A stretch of 64,000 nt of DNA from Acidobacteriota bacterium (GTDB lineage: Bacteria > Acidobacteriota > Blastocatellia > Pyrinomonadales > Pyrinomonadaceae), in assembly GCA_025463135.1 (NCBI GenBank), contig JAOAPY010000052.1:62001-126000 (forward strand), given 5' to 3'. The position numbers and the translations under genes were made by a program. The notes beneath the pieces were generated by a model. It did no database searches, was not told where the DNA came from, and saw only the letters and a program-made list of their open reading frames with translations. Positions 1 through 9,400 of the stretch are shown here, one piece after another (positions within the stretch are counted from its first letter, which is position 1; every line of letters starts with the position of its first letter).

Positions 1-224
1 CTGAGGAAGTCAAAGTAGGCCTGCTTTACGAAGAAGTCGGCCTCCTCGGCGGGGTTCCACAACAACTGGCCGCGAATCTCACCGTTAGGAAAACTCGAGC
101 TGTGCAGGTTCATGTATTGCTGACCGGCACGAAGGTCTATCACTTGTTGCGGCGTCGGATTCACTACAAAGTTGTTGACGGGACTGCCGAGCGGCAGTGG
201 GAAGATGATCGGACCGGCCGGTGT
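1..224 (-). pseudogene. Shifted-frame remnant: CHRD domain half plus start of DUF4214, cut by window edge
   Basis: On the minus strand the frame open from 224 to 1 reads GPIIFPLPLGSPVNN, then a stretch with LRAGQQYMNLHSSSFPNGEIRG, and then ADFFVKQAYFDFL. The first two pieces match the C-terminal half of a CHRD domain (family hallmark NGEIRGQ). The last is the conserved start of DUF4214; the intact proteins at 1126-6144 and 6403-12342 have VRQHYYDFLSR and VKQHYLDFLSR at the same place. The frame is blocked upstream by a stop at 225-227. It therefore cannot be translated by itself and belongs to the BNR gene through a one-base shift or a deletion. The N-terminal half of the CHRD domain is missing, which favours a deletion joining two genes over a simple indel. 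Confidence 0.7.
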
Positions 225-756
225 TTACGGTGCTCCAGGTCAGCCCCGCATCCACGCTTTTGTAAATTCCATTGCCCGAGACGCCGGCGAAAAGCGTGGC
301 GGGGTTGTTTGGGTCGACCAACAAAGCAGCGACGGTTGCCGTACTGCTTACATATGGACCATTCCAATTGCCGCCGCCGTCCGTGCTCTTATACAAACCA
401 TTATTCGTCCCGCAATAGATGATTCCTGCGTTCCCGGGATCTACGGCCAGCGCTAAAATCGATTTGCCTGGCAGTCCAGCCTTACTCCATGTTGTGCCGC
501 CGTCCAGACTCTTATAGACGCCTCTGTTTGAGTCGACTCCCACCCCACCGGTACTCGTCTCTATTCCCGCATACCGCACCGCGGCATTTGAGGGCGCGAT
601 CGCCAGGGCATTAACGTCCCCGACCACTGGACCGCTGCGAGACCAGGCGTACAAGTCGGGTGCAGACGAAGTGGAGGCTACGGAACAAAAAACCAGCGCA
701 AGGAGCGCGATAAGCGAGTTGATAGTGATCCGGCGTTCGAGAGATTTTGAAATCAT
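85..756 (-). CDS. Secreted BNR/sortilin-type beta-propeller protein, 3' part out of frame
   Basis: A 223-codon frame opens with a signal-peptide-like N-terminus (basic start, hydrophobic stretch about residues 13-30). It continues with BNR/sortilin-type repeats of the form GVYKSLDGGTTWS, GLYKSTDGGGNWN and GIYKSVDAGLTWS, spaced about 45 residues apart, as in secreted WD40/YVTN-like propellers. The start ATG at 756 has AAGG seven bases upstream. From about residue 180 the sequence stops resembling anything and becomes low-quality Ser/Arg-rich. The correct continuation, a CHRD domain and then DUF4214, is read in the neighbouring frame from about position 224 down to 1. The gene is therefore frameshifted, deleted or misassembled near 214-224. 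It is the third of three minus-strand genes that share a DUF4214 end. Its ligand is unknown. Confidence 0.7.
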   Translation of the reverse strand: MISKSLERRITINSLIALLALVFCSVASTSSAPDLYAWSRSGPVVGDVNALAIAPSNAAVRYAGIETSTGGVGVDSNRGVYKSLDGGTTWSKAGLPGKSILALAVDPGNAGIIYCGTNNGLYKSTDGGGNWNGPYVSSTATVAALLVDPNNPATLFAGVSGNGIYKSVDAGLTWSTVNTGRSDHLPTAARQSRQQLCSESDAATSDRPSCRSAIHEPAQLEFS

Positions 757-1125
757 TGCTTGCCTTAAAGTAACTTGGAATTTCGATAGGATAACAGCCG
801 TCTTAGAGAACGAGATCGCGCGAACCTATGCCGCCTTAAAAGAGTCTTTTTGGTTGATTGGTTTGAGGTCGGAAGTGAGGTAAAACTCACGCAAACGCAA
901 AAATCCAAAGAAAAATCGACCGGGCCTTGCTTCCTGCGCCGCACTTAACTGTGACGTTTACAACTCGACGGCTGCCGGCAGGTCCCATTTGATGGATAAG
1001 ATTCATTGCTGGTTGCCAAAGACTGGGAGTTTTTCAGAGCTCGCCTGTCTATTGAACCGCAGCACTGAAGTCTCCGCGATGGGCCTGAGTCCAGCGACCT
1101 TGCTCACGTGCCGATCCCTTTCAGC
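757..1125. other. Intergenic region between two secreted-protein genes
   Basis: This 369-base gap lies between the end of the YVTN/Calx-beta gene and the start of the BNR gene, both on the minus strand. I see no convincing ORF, terminator hairpin, riboswitch or promoter hexamer pair. The only local signal is the AAGG ribosome-binding site just upstream of the ATG at 756. Confidence 0.5.
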
Positions 1126-4100
1126 CTACTGGCACTCGGTATTGTTGTGAGTCACTATCGAGCTGAAACGCTGCTGATACTCCGTCGACGTTATGAATGA
1201 ACACACCATGGCGTGCTGCTTGGCAACATCGCGCAACGGAGCGCCGTTGACCTGTCCCAGCCAAAAGATATAGCCGGCGATATCCGGATTGCGGCGCAGG
1301 TAACCGAAATATTGAGTAGCCACGAAGGCGCGGTTGTACTCGCCATTAATGAAAGCCCGATTATTTATCGGGTTACCTTGTTCATTGTCATCGGCAAGAT
1401 GATATAGAACCTCGCCACGTCCGCCCTGATTGAATATCGCGATCAAGGCGTCTCGTTGTGACGTCAGGTCAGCTCCAGCATCGGTATTGATGGTGTTCAG
1501 AATTGCATCCACGAATCCCGGTCCATCCAGGTTTGCCGGATACCTGGTCACAAAGGCTGGGCGCAACACAAACGCGTTTGCCAGATCGAGCTGCGTTTGA
1601 GCCAACGACGCTCCGCCTCTCACTCGGGCCCTGTCTGGCGCAAAGACTGCGTAGGAAGGAAGTTTCTTTTCCTCGTTTGGATACTGCGAGTTCGGGAAGG
1701 GATTCGGAAAGGGCTGATTATTGCCAAACGCTCCTCGATAAAGGCGGTACACATACGAACCCGTCTGTTGATATTCCAACTCATAGAAGAACGCGTTCGA
1801 GACATCGATCCGCTTGGCTCGTATACAACTCGCATCATTGCCGCACTGCGTGATCTGTCCGCTCCAGTAATCAAGTCCGCCCTGATCAGGAGTACGGCTC
1901 AGGAAATCATAGTAATGCTGGCGCACGAACATCAGCGCATCATCAAGTGGGTTTGAAGAAGGTGGACTCATGTCGTTGTCGAAAATCGTAACCCTGCTGC
2001 TAATAGGTGACCCGAGCGAAGCGCCATTCCCCTGTACGTTGCTTAGCGTCAGATTCAAGAACTCATTTGCTTCGATATAGACATCGTCTGTCAGCAGTAC
2101 ACTAAAAGTCCTGGTCGTTTCGCCAACCGCAAACTGCAGAGTTCCCGCAGCAATCGTGTAGTCTCGGGTCTGGAATGCCGAGCCGTCACTGGTTTGATAA
2201 TCAACGGAAACCGGATCCGTTGTCCTTCCAAATCTGGTGACCGTAACAATGGCCCTGCCGGCTCCTTCAGAGACGGAATAGTTTGTCGAAGTGAACTGCA
2301 GTTTGGGAGGGCCGTCATCATTGATGATCATTATGCTGACGCCGAATTGAGGATAGGAATTCACGTTCGTGGCGTTGCTCAGCGTGACCGTAAGGAACTC
2401 GTCAGGCTCGTCAACTGTATCTCCTATAATCTCGACGTTGATCGGCAGTGTTGTCGTCCCTGGTAAGAAAGTCAGCGTACCTGAGGTCGCTACATAGTCA
2501 CTGCCGGCCGTCGCCGTACTGTTCGACGTAGCAAAATTAACCGTGATGGTCTCGACAGAGGCATTCGAAAGTGAAACATTCAAAGTGGCTTGAGTGCTGC
2601 CGGAATTCCCCTCCAATACATTGAGGTTATTCGTTATGAACATCGTAGGCTTGAATTCGTTGTCAAAGATCGTAACCACCGCCGTGGTAGGCCCGCTGAA
2701 TACCGCACCGTTAAGAGTGCTGAGAGTGATCCGGAAAGTCTCGTTTGCTCCCTCATAAAAGCTGTCATCCAAAATCGGTACCGCGATCGTCTTGCTTAAC
2801 TCGCCGGGGGCAAAAGTCAGGGTACCGCTGACGGCTGTGTAATCAGATCCGGCTGTGGCAGTGATGTCACTGGTGGCGTAGTTCACGGTAGTCGATCCGG
2901 AAACGTCGCCGGACCTTATGACCTGAAGCCCTGCCGTCGCGCTGGTTTCCGACACGGTAAATTTGTCGGATGCCAATTGCAGGCCGGTAGGAATTGTTCC
3001 GTTGCTTGAAACCAGCGCGCTCTGCACCAGGTAAATATGGTTCACGCTGGTGTCAGACTGTCCGATAGGAGGAACGGTATTGAACGCCAGGCCGTTAGTT
3101 CCCCAGCGAATAATTCTCCGTGGAGCGCCGGGGACATTGGGAATGTCGACTGAGCCCAGCGGCACAAAGGTATTGCTGTCAAAAGCCCTGAGAATCAAAC
3201 CGGTGCCGGACGATGATAGAAAGAAAACTTTTCCCAGAACCGGATCGACGGTTTTCACGGGATTTGATCCTCCCGTGTTAAGAAAACTTCCTGCCAGGAT
3301 TTTCGCTTCCGGATCAACCACTCGACTTTCGTGATACAAGCGGCCATTGGCGAACTTCATCGGAGCGTTTGAAAATCCACTCAAGAGATTATTTCCAATG
3401 GTGGCGCCCGTGACGCCGTTCGCGTCGATGTTGAATTTCACCAGCTCGAAGCCGCTCGAAAAACCGTCATAGCCATATAGCACTGACGGCGTGGCCCCAA
3501 ACGCGATCGGCCCAATTGCGTAGGCGCCTCCATGACTTGTATTGGTTCGGCGCACGCCATCGTCGTAAACGGCGACGCCCAAACCTGTTCCATCTGAAAT
3601 AGCCAAAGCCAACGGACTACCCGGCACGACTGCCATATCGATCGGTCGCTGCGAAGTGCTTCCCCAGCTGAATTGGGTGCCGGCAGTCTGAGTCGGAATG
3701 TTGAAGCGACGAATAGCGGCGGCGCCGTCCAACGAGATGTGCAGCGCGCTTCCATCGTCAGCGAGCGCAAGCTTGTTGGGCTCACTGCCTACAAAAACAG
3801 ATGTTCCCAACGCCCCGGTCAGCGGATTAACAGGAGTAATACTGTTGCCATTGGGCCCGGCGAAACTCGGCACGCTGGCATAGATCATTTGGTCCGGCTG
3901 ATTGTAGACAAGGTCGTTGGCCGGCAAGCTCAGTTGCCTGACGAAAGTCGGCACATACGGCGACGGTGAAGGACTCGGTGTGGGCGAAGGCGTCGGTGTC
4001 GGAGTGGGAACCGCCCCGGACGAACTTACCAAAGTTGATTGCACCAGATAGACACTGTTGGCAGTCCGAAATGCTAATCCGTTCGTTCCCCATCGCACCA

Positions 4101-6144
4101 GACTGGTCACCCTCTCCTGAAACCCCAGGGTCGGAATGTTTATCGTTACAGTGCCCAAAGGAACGTAGGTATTGAGATCATAGGCTTTCAGTGTGACAAA
4201 AGCAGTGCCATACTGACTGTTCAAAAAGTAAGCGCGACCCACGGCAGAATCGGTTGTCATCACCATGTCGGAGAGGGATCCAAGGTTTCTAAAACTACCC
4301 TTGATTGCGCCCGCTCCCGCTTCGGGATCGATTACATCGCCCAGGGTGCGATAGAGCAGGCCATTATCAAAACGCAAGTCGCCTGAGGAAAGCGTTGAAA
4401 CTTTTCCCAGATTGCTGACGCCCAAGGCATCGGCTTGCAGGCGATCGATCGCACCCGATCCAGCGGTCCCCGTAAAGCCCGCGCTGTAAAGCTTGGTCGA
4501 CACATTCGAATACTCAATCGAAAAACTGTTGATGCCGGCGACGTTATTTCGGCGCACACCGTTATCGTAAATAGCGACGCCGTCCGAATCCGGAAAAGAG
4601 ACTCGGTTGGATCGAGACACTGCTACCGCGTTCGAGTCTCCAGGGACGATGGCGAGATCGTTTGCAAACAACGGGGAACCTGCTGAAATTGGAAACTGCA
4701 CACCGGCAGTCTGGGTCAGAAGATCAAATTTGCGGATCGCAGCGGCGCCGTCCAGCGATGAATAAATAGTCTGACCATCACTCGAGATGGCCACCTTCGT
4801 CGGCTCGCTACCGATAAACACCGGCGTGCCGACGGTTCCATCCACAGGGTTTAGCGGCGCAATACTGTTGCCCTTACTCCCTGCTGAACTGGGCAGAGCG
4901 GCGTAAATCATTTGTGTGGCTGAGCTGTAAACCAGATCGCTGGTGGTCAACGGCACAGATCTCACAAAGGTGTCGATCGGCGTTGGTGACGGTGTCGGCG
5001 AAGGAGTGGGCGTGGCTGTAGGAGTGGGCACGGGATCGCCCGAAGGAATCAAATCGGTTTGAATAAGAAACAGCTGGCCGCCGTCAGTGCGAAAGGCCAG
5101 ACCGTTCGAGCCCCAGCGGACCATGCGGCCGGCGTTGCCGTTTACTCCCGGAATCGTCAAAGTCCCAACCGAAAGAAACGTGTTGAGATCAAAAGCCTGG
5201 AGCGTCAATGAATAGTTTTGAGCGGACTGACTGCCGGTCAGGTAATAAGCCCTGCCCACTGCTGAGTCGGTCGTGAAAGGACTGCCGGCTACTCCGGGAA
5301 AGGTACCTACAATGCTTCCTGTGACGGGGTTGATTACCTGGCCAACCGTGCCGTATACCCGGCCATTGTCGAAACGAATTTGATTGCCGGAAGCGAAGGA
5401 AGCAGTGCTCGTGACGCTGACACCAGAGTTATTAATCGTCATGGTGTTGAGGCCGCTGGAAAACCCGCCGCCGTAAAGCGTCGTTGCCGAAGCTGAAAAC
5501 GCAAGAAAATCGCTGGCGGCGCTGTGACCCGGTGTCGTCGTGGGACGTTGCACGCCATTGTCGAAAACCGCGACGCCGGCTTCGGGCGGACTAACACCAC
5601 GATAGTTTCTCGTGATTGCGACCAGGTCAGGATTCCCTGGTGCCACTGCCAGATCGGAGAGACTCAAAGTGCCGTAGAAATTATCGAAGCCAATAGGAAA
5701 TTGCGTCCCCAGCGTATTGCTCACCACGTCATAACGTCGAAATGCCGCGGCGCCGTCAAGAGAGACCCAAAGGCTGTGGCCGTCATCGGCGAGCGCCAAC
5801 TTCGTCGGCTCACTGCCGACAAATGTAGAGGAGTCCACACTTCCACTCACCGGATCAATCGTGCGAATGCTGTTTCCGTTTTGCCCGGCTGCACTCGGCG
5901 TGCTGACATAAAGCTTCTTTGTCAACGAGCTATAAACAACGTCATTTGCGTTGATGGGGAGTTGCCTGATCCACTCGGCTTGGGGTGCGAACCCGGACGC
6001 AGGACCTCGATGCTTTGCCGGGTTTTTGGACGCGGCCAGGCCTGCGGAAAGGCTGGATAGCAGCGGCAGTTGGATAAGAACTGCGAGGATGGCAGCGAGA
6101 ATAGACCTCAGGCGAACATTCCTGTGCTTGGTGAAGTGGGACAT
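1126..6144 (-). CDS. Giant secreted protein: three YVTN-type propeller blocks, three Calx-beta domains, DUF4214
   Basis: 1672 residues. A signal peptide (about 1-38) is followed by three homologous blocks of roughly 330 residues. Each begins with a DLVYSS/DLVYNQ-like motif and repeats the phrases FVGSEPTKLAL and SLDGAAA-RR, typical of YVTN-like beta-propellers. Blocks 1-2 and 2-3 are joined by Pro-Thr-Pro-Ser linkers (about 385-405 and 745-765). Three Calx-beta domains follow (about 1110-1440), each with the pattern TATAGSDY ... SGTL-F-PG and a closing DDS/DDG/DDV. The C-terminus from about 1450 is DUF4214 (FVRQHYYDFLSRTPDQGG). The ATG at 6144 has AGGAAAAGG just upstream. The domains point to an exported adhesive or surface protein with calcium-type beta-sandwiches. 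There is no catalytic motif, and the function is not known. Confidence 0.9.
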   Translation of the reverse strand: MSHFTKHRNVRLRSILAAILAVLIQLPLLSSLSAGLAASKNPAKHRGPASGFAPQAEWIRQLPINANDVVYSSLTKKLYVSTPSAAGQNGNSIRTIDPVSGSVDSSTFVGSEPTKLALADDGHSLWVSLDGAAAFRRYDVVSNTLGTQFPIGFDNFYGTLSLSDLAVAPGNPDLVAITRNYRGVSPPEAGVAVFDNGVQRPTTTPGHSAASDFLAFSASATTLYGGGFSSGLNTMTINNSGVSVTSTASFASGNQIRFDNGRVYGTVGQVINPVTGSIVGTFPGVAGSPFTTDSAVGRAYYLTGSQSAQNYSLTLQAFDLNTFLSVGTLTIPGVNGNAGRMVRWGSNGLAFRTDGGQLFLIQTDLIPSGDPVPTPTATPTPSPTPSPTPIDTFVRSVPLTTSDLVYSSATQMIYAALPSSAGSKGNSIAPLNPVDGTVGTPVFIGSEPTKVAISSDGQTIYSSLDGAAAIRKFDLLTQTAGVQFPISAGSPLFANDLAIVPGDSNAVAVSRSNRVSFPDSDGVAIYDNGVRRNNVAGINSFSIEYSNVSTKLYSAGFTGTAGSGAIDRLQADALGVSNLGKVSTLSSGDLRFDNGLLYRTLGDVIDPEAGAGAIKGSFRNLGSLSDMVMTTDSAVGRAYFLNSQYGTAFVTLKAYDLNTYVPLGTVTINIPTLGFQERVTSLVRWGTNGLAFRTANSVYLVQSTLVSSSGAVPTPTPTPSPTPSPSPSPYVPTFVRQLSLPANDLVYNQPDQMIYASVPSFAGPNGNSITPVNPLTGALGTSVFVGSEPNKLALADDGSALHISLDGAAAIRRFNIPTQTAGTQFSWGSTSQRPIDMAVVPGSPLALAISDGTGLGVAVYDDGVRRTNTSHGGAYAIGPIAFGATPSVLYGYDGFSSGFELVKFNIDANGVTGATIGNNLLSGFSNAPMKFANGRLYHESRVVDPEAKILAGSFLNTGGSNPVKTVDPVLGKVFFLSSSGTGLILRAFDSNTFVPLGSVDIPNVPGAPRRIIRWGTNGLAFNTVPPIGQSDTSVNHIYLVQSALVSSNGTIPTGLQLASDKFTVSETSATAGLQVIRSGDVSGSTTVNYATSDITATAGSDYTAVSGTLTFAPGELSKTIAVPILDDSFYEGANETFRITLSTLNGAVFSGPTTAVVTIFDNEFKPTMFITNNLNVLEGNSGSTQATLNVSLSNASVETITVNFATSNSTATAGSDYVATSGTLTFLPGTTTLPINVEIIGDTVDEPDEFLTVTLSNATNVNSYPQFGVSIMIINDDGPPKLQFTSTNYSVSEGAGRAIVTVTRFGRTTDPVSVDYQTSDGSAFQTRDYTIAAGTLQFAVGETTRTFSVLLTDDVYIEANEFLNLTLSNVQGNGASLGSPISSRVTIFDNDMSPPSSNPLDDALMFVRQHYYDFLSRTPDQGGLDYWSGQITQCGNDASCIRAKRIDVSNAFFYELEYQQTGSYVYRLYRGAFGNNQPFPNPFPNSQYPNEEKKLPSYAVFAPDRARVRGGASLAQTQLDLANAFVLRPAFVTRYPANLDGPGFVDAILNTINTDAGADLTSQRDALIAIFNQGGRGEVLYHLADDNEQGNPINNRAFINGEYNRAFVATQYFGYLRRNPDIAGYIFWLGQVNGAPLRDVAKQHAMVCSFITSTEYQQRFSSIVTHNNTECQ

Positions 6145-6402
6145 TTCCTTTTCCTCGAGTTGTGGGAGAACAGCGAGTGATTGGGATGACTCGACTGAAC
6201 TGGCGTTGAGCTACTTACTTAACCAGCCGATCTTGATTTGCGAAAGCCACCTTAATGAATAGCAAAAACTATTACAAGGCCATCCGATTTGAGTGCCTCA
6301 CCTGAATTTCAGGGGGTATTAAAGCACACTTGGGTAAAAATCCCACGGCGGTTGCAGCAGCGCAGCCTCTTAAGACAGAACACATTCTCGCAATTCAATC
6401 GT

Positions 6403-9400
6403 CTACTGCGAACAGTCCTGATTGCTGCGAGTGACAGCACTTCCGAAGCGCTGTTGATACTCAGTCGATGTAAGGAACGAACACACCATGCCGCGGAAGT
6501 TGTCAGGTTGACTGTTCAAAACATTCAACCAGAAATCATAGCCACCCTGATCGGGATTGCGGCGCAAGTAACCGTAGTACTGCATCAACACGAACGCGGG
6601 ATTGTATTCACGAGTTTTGAACTCGTTGATTTCGATCACGTCCAGCAACACTTGCGCCCGCGTCTTGCCGTTATTGTTCATCGCATCAATTTGTTGCTGG
6701 CGTTCCGCGGTGTAGGGCGTCAGCCCGGCCGTATCGAACAGCTTGTTGACGAACTGCGTGTTGCTCATCGAGCCGTCGTCGGGATATATGACCTTAAACT
6801 CCGGCCGCGCGACAAAGTTGTTCGCCAAGTTGATCGTGCTCTGCGGCAAGCCTGAACCCCCCACCAACTGCGCTCGATCGGCAATGAATTGCTGGAACGT
6901 GATATTCGCACGCGTGGGTGTACTCGGCCGCGTACCGTAAGCGGCGCGATAGAAGCGATAGACCACGTAGCCGGTCTGTTGAAATTCGAGCTCAATAAAG
7001 AAGGCCGCCGAGACACCGATGCGTTGAGTATGAATGCAGGCTGCGTCCAGACCGCACTGCGTAATCTTCGCAGTCCAAAAATCCCAGCCGCCCGGATCGG
7101 GATTGCGGCTCAGGAAATCGAGATAATGTTGCTTCACGAAATTGCGCGCATCATCGATCACATTTGGATTGCTGATCGTGTAGGTGGCGCTGCGCACCGG
7201 ACTCGGCGTCCAGTTACTCTTAAAGGACCGCGCCTTCAGGGTCAGGCTTTGCGAAATCAAAAGCGGATGGCCGGGCGTGAAGACTGGATCGGTCTCGCTC
7301 GGATCGGCGCCGTTGAACGTGTAGTGAGTCTCGACGCCGCCGGTCAGCTGATTCATTTGCGACGGTGTCGACTGGCCCAGGGTGGTGCCGTCGCCCAATT
7401 GGCCGTTATCATTCTTACCCCACAACCAAAGCGTCCCGTCAGATTTCAAGGCGGCCGAGAACGTTGGACCAAGCCCAACTTTTGTGGCGCCTGAAATACC
7501 ATTGACTACCGCGGGTGTTAATTGCTGATAGATCGTGCCGCCCAGAACGCCGTCGTTGTTGGTGCCCCAGGTCCAGACTCGACCATCGGCGGTTAAGGCA
7601 ATTGAGTGCTGTGAACCACCCGCCACGGCAACCACCCCGGAAATAACTCCAACCTGGGCGGCCGCGGTGTGGTCCCCGTCAAAGGATGTGCCCAACCCTA
7701 ATTGACCATAGGTATTATTGCCCCACGACCAAAGACTGCCATCGCTCTTAATCGCAAAACTGTAGGTGGCTCCGGCACCGGCTGCGATAACGGATGAAAG
7801 CCCATTCACTTGCACTGGAATCACTCGATTGGTCGTCGTACCATCGCCGAGTTGCCCGTTGGAGTTGAAGCCCCAGGCCCAGACCGTGCCGTCGTTCTTT
7901 ACAGCCAAACAATGCGATGCCCCGGCCGCAATCGCGGTCACGCCAGAGAGGCCGTTGACCTGTACCGGCGTGATGCGGAACGTGGGACTCGCGGTATTCA
8001 CGCTGCCAATGCCCCATTGCCAAACAGTACCGTCGGACTTTAAGGCGAGACTGGTAAAGCCACCTGCAGCGACATTCGTAACACCTGACAATCCATTAAC
8101 CTGCGTCAGGGTTGCGCTCGGCTGAGAGTTGGTGTCGCGGCCCAGCTCGCCTCCCTGGTTACTGCCGTTGGTCCAAACGGTGCCGTCACTTTTCCGCACC
8201 AGGTTGTGACCAATGTCGGCAACTATTTGAGTGGCTCCGTCATAACCGTTTTGTACCACCGGAGATTTGTACATGGCCTTGGCCGGATCCGGCACGGGAT
8301 AACCGGCGGCAATACCCAGCTGTGAATAGGAGTTACTGCCCCAGCCCCAGAACCCCTGGGAGGTCTGCGCGATCACATGATTGTTGCCCAACGAAATCGA
8401 TTGGATGGTGGCATCGGCGCTGGCATTGGAGATTCCCACCGTGATGCTTGCCGGATAAGTTCCGCTATCGGGTGTAAATGTCGGTGTCGAGAGCACGCCG
8501 ATCAACGGCGGCGCGGGAGCTGCCTCGCTAACCTCGGACGGCCACCAGTGCGCTTCACCGTCTGTGCCATTGCCCAATCGGCCGCGGCTGCTGTCACCCC
8601 AGGCCCACACAATGCCATTCTGTTGCCGGGCCAGAGAGTGTTGACCGCCGGCAGCAATCGCAGTAATACCCGTGAGCCAGATCACTTGACGCGGAGAGGC
8701 GTGCACTCTTTGGCTGGTATCGAGAAACAAGTCGCTGCCATCTCCCATTTGTCCGCGGCGATTATCACCCCAACACCAGACAGTGCCATTACCGAGGAGC
8801 GCCATCGAATGCTCACCACCAGCCGACACGGCTGTTGCTCCGGTCAAGCTGAGCTGCGCGGGTGTTAGTCGTTTGAAGTCTGTGGTGCCGTCGCCTACCT
8901 GCAGGAAATTGTTACTGCCCCAGCACCAAATCGTTCCATCGGATTTCAGCACCACCGCATGCTCGCCACCGGCACTGATACTAGAAACATTAGTCAGGCC
9001 GGGTACCACTGCCGGCAAAGTGCGACCGCTGGTGGTACCGTCTCCCAACTGTCCCCAGTCATTCGCGCCCCATGCCCAGACGGTCCCGTCCTGCTTCAGC
9101 GCCAGTGAATAGTCACCGCCGGCGCTGATGGCCTTGACGCCGCTGAGCCCAACGACCTGCACCGGCGTACTGTGATTGGTTTTGGTGCCGTCACCGAGTT
9201 GACCAAATTGATTGTCACCCCAGGCCCACACCGTACCGTCAGACTTCAGAGCCAGGCTGGCTCCTCCTTTCGAAATGGCAGTGACCCCGTTGAGTCCAAT
9301 TACTCGTACTGGAAGTGCTCGAGTGGAGGTTGTGCCATCACCCACTCCTCCGGAGTAGTTCGCGCCCCACCCCCAAACTGCGCCATTCGATTTTAGCGCC

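Noticed and set aside
757-1125. Possible riboswitch upstream of the BNR gene, because GCTCTGAAAAA also appears in the 62740 leader.
   Set aside because: The shared text is only 11 bases and the flanks do not align or fold alike, so chance is the simpler explanation.
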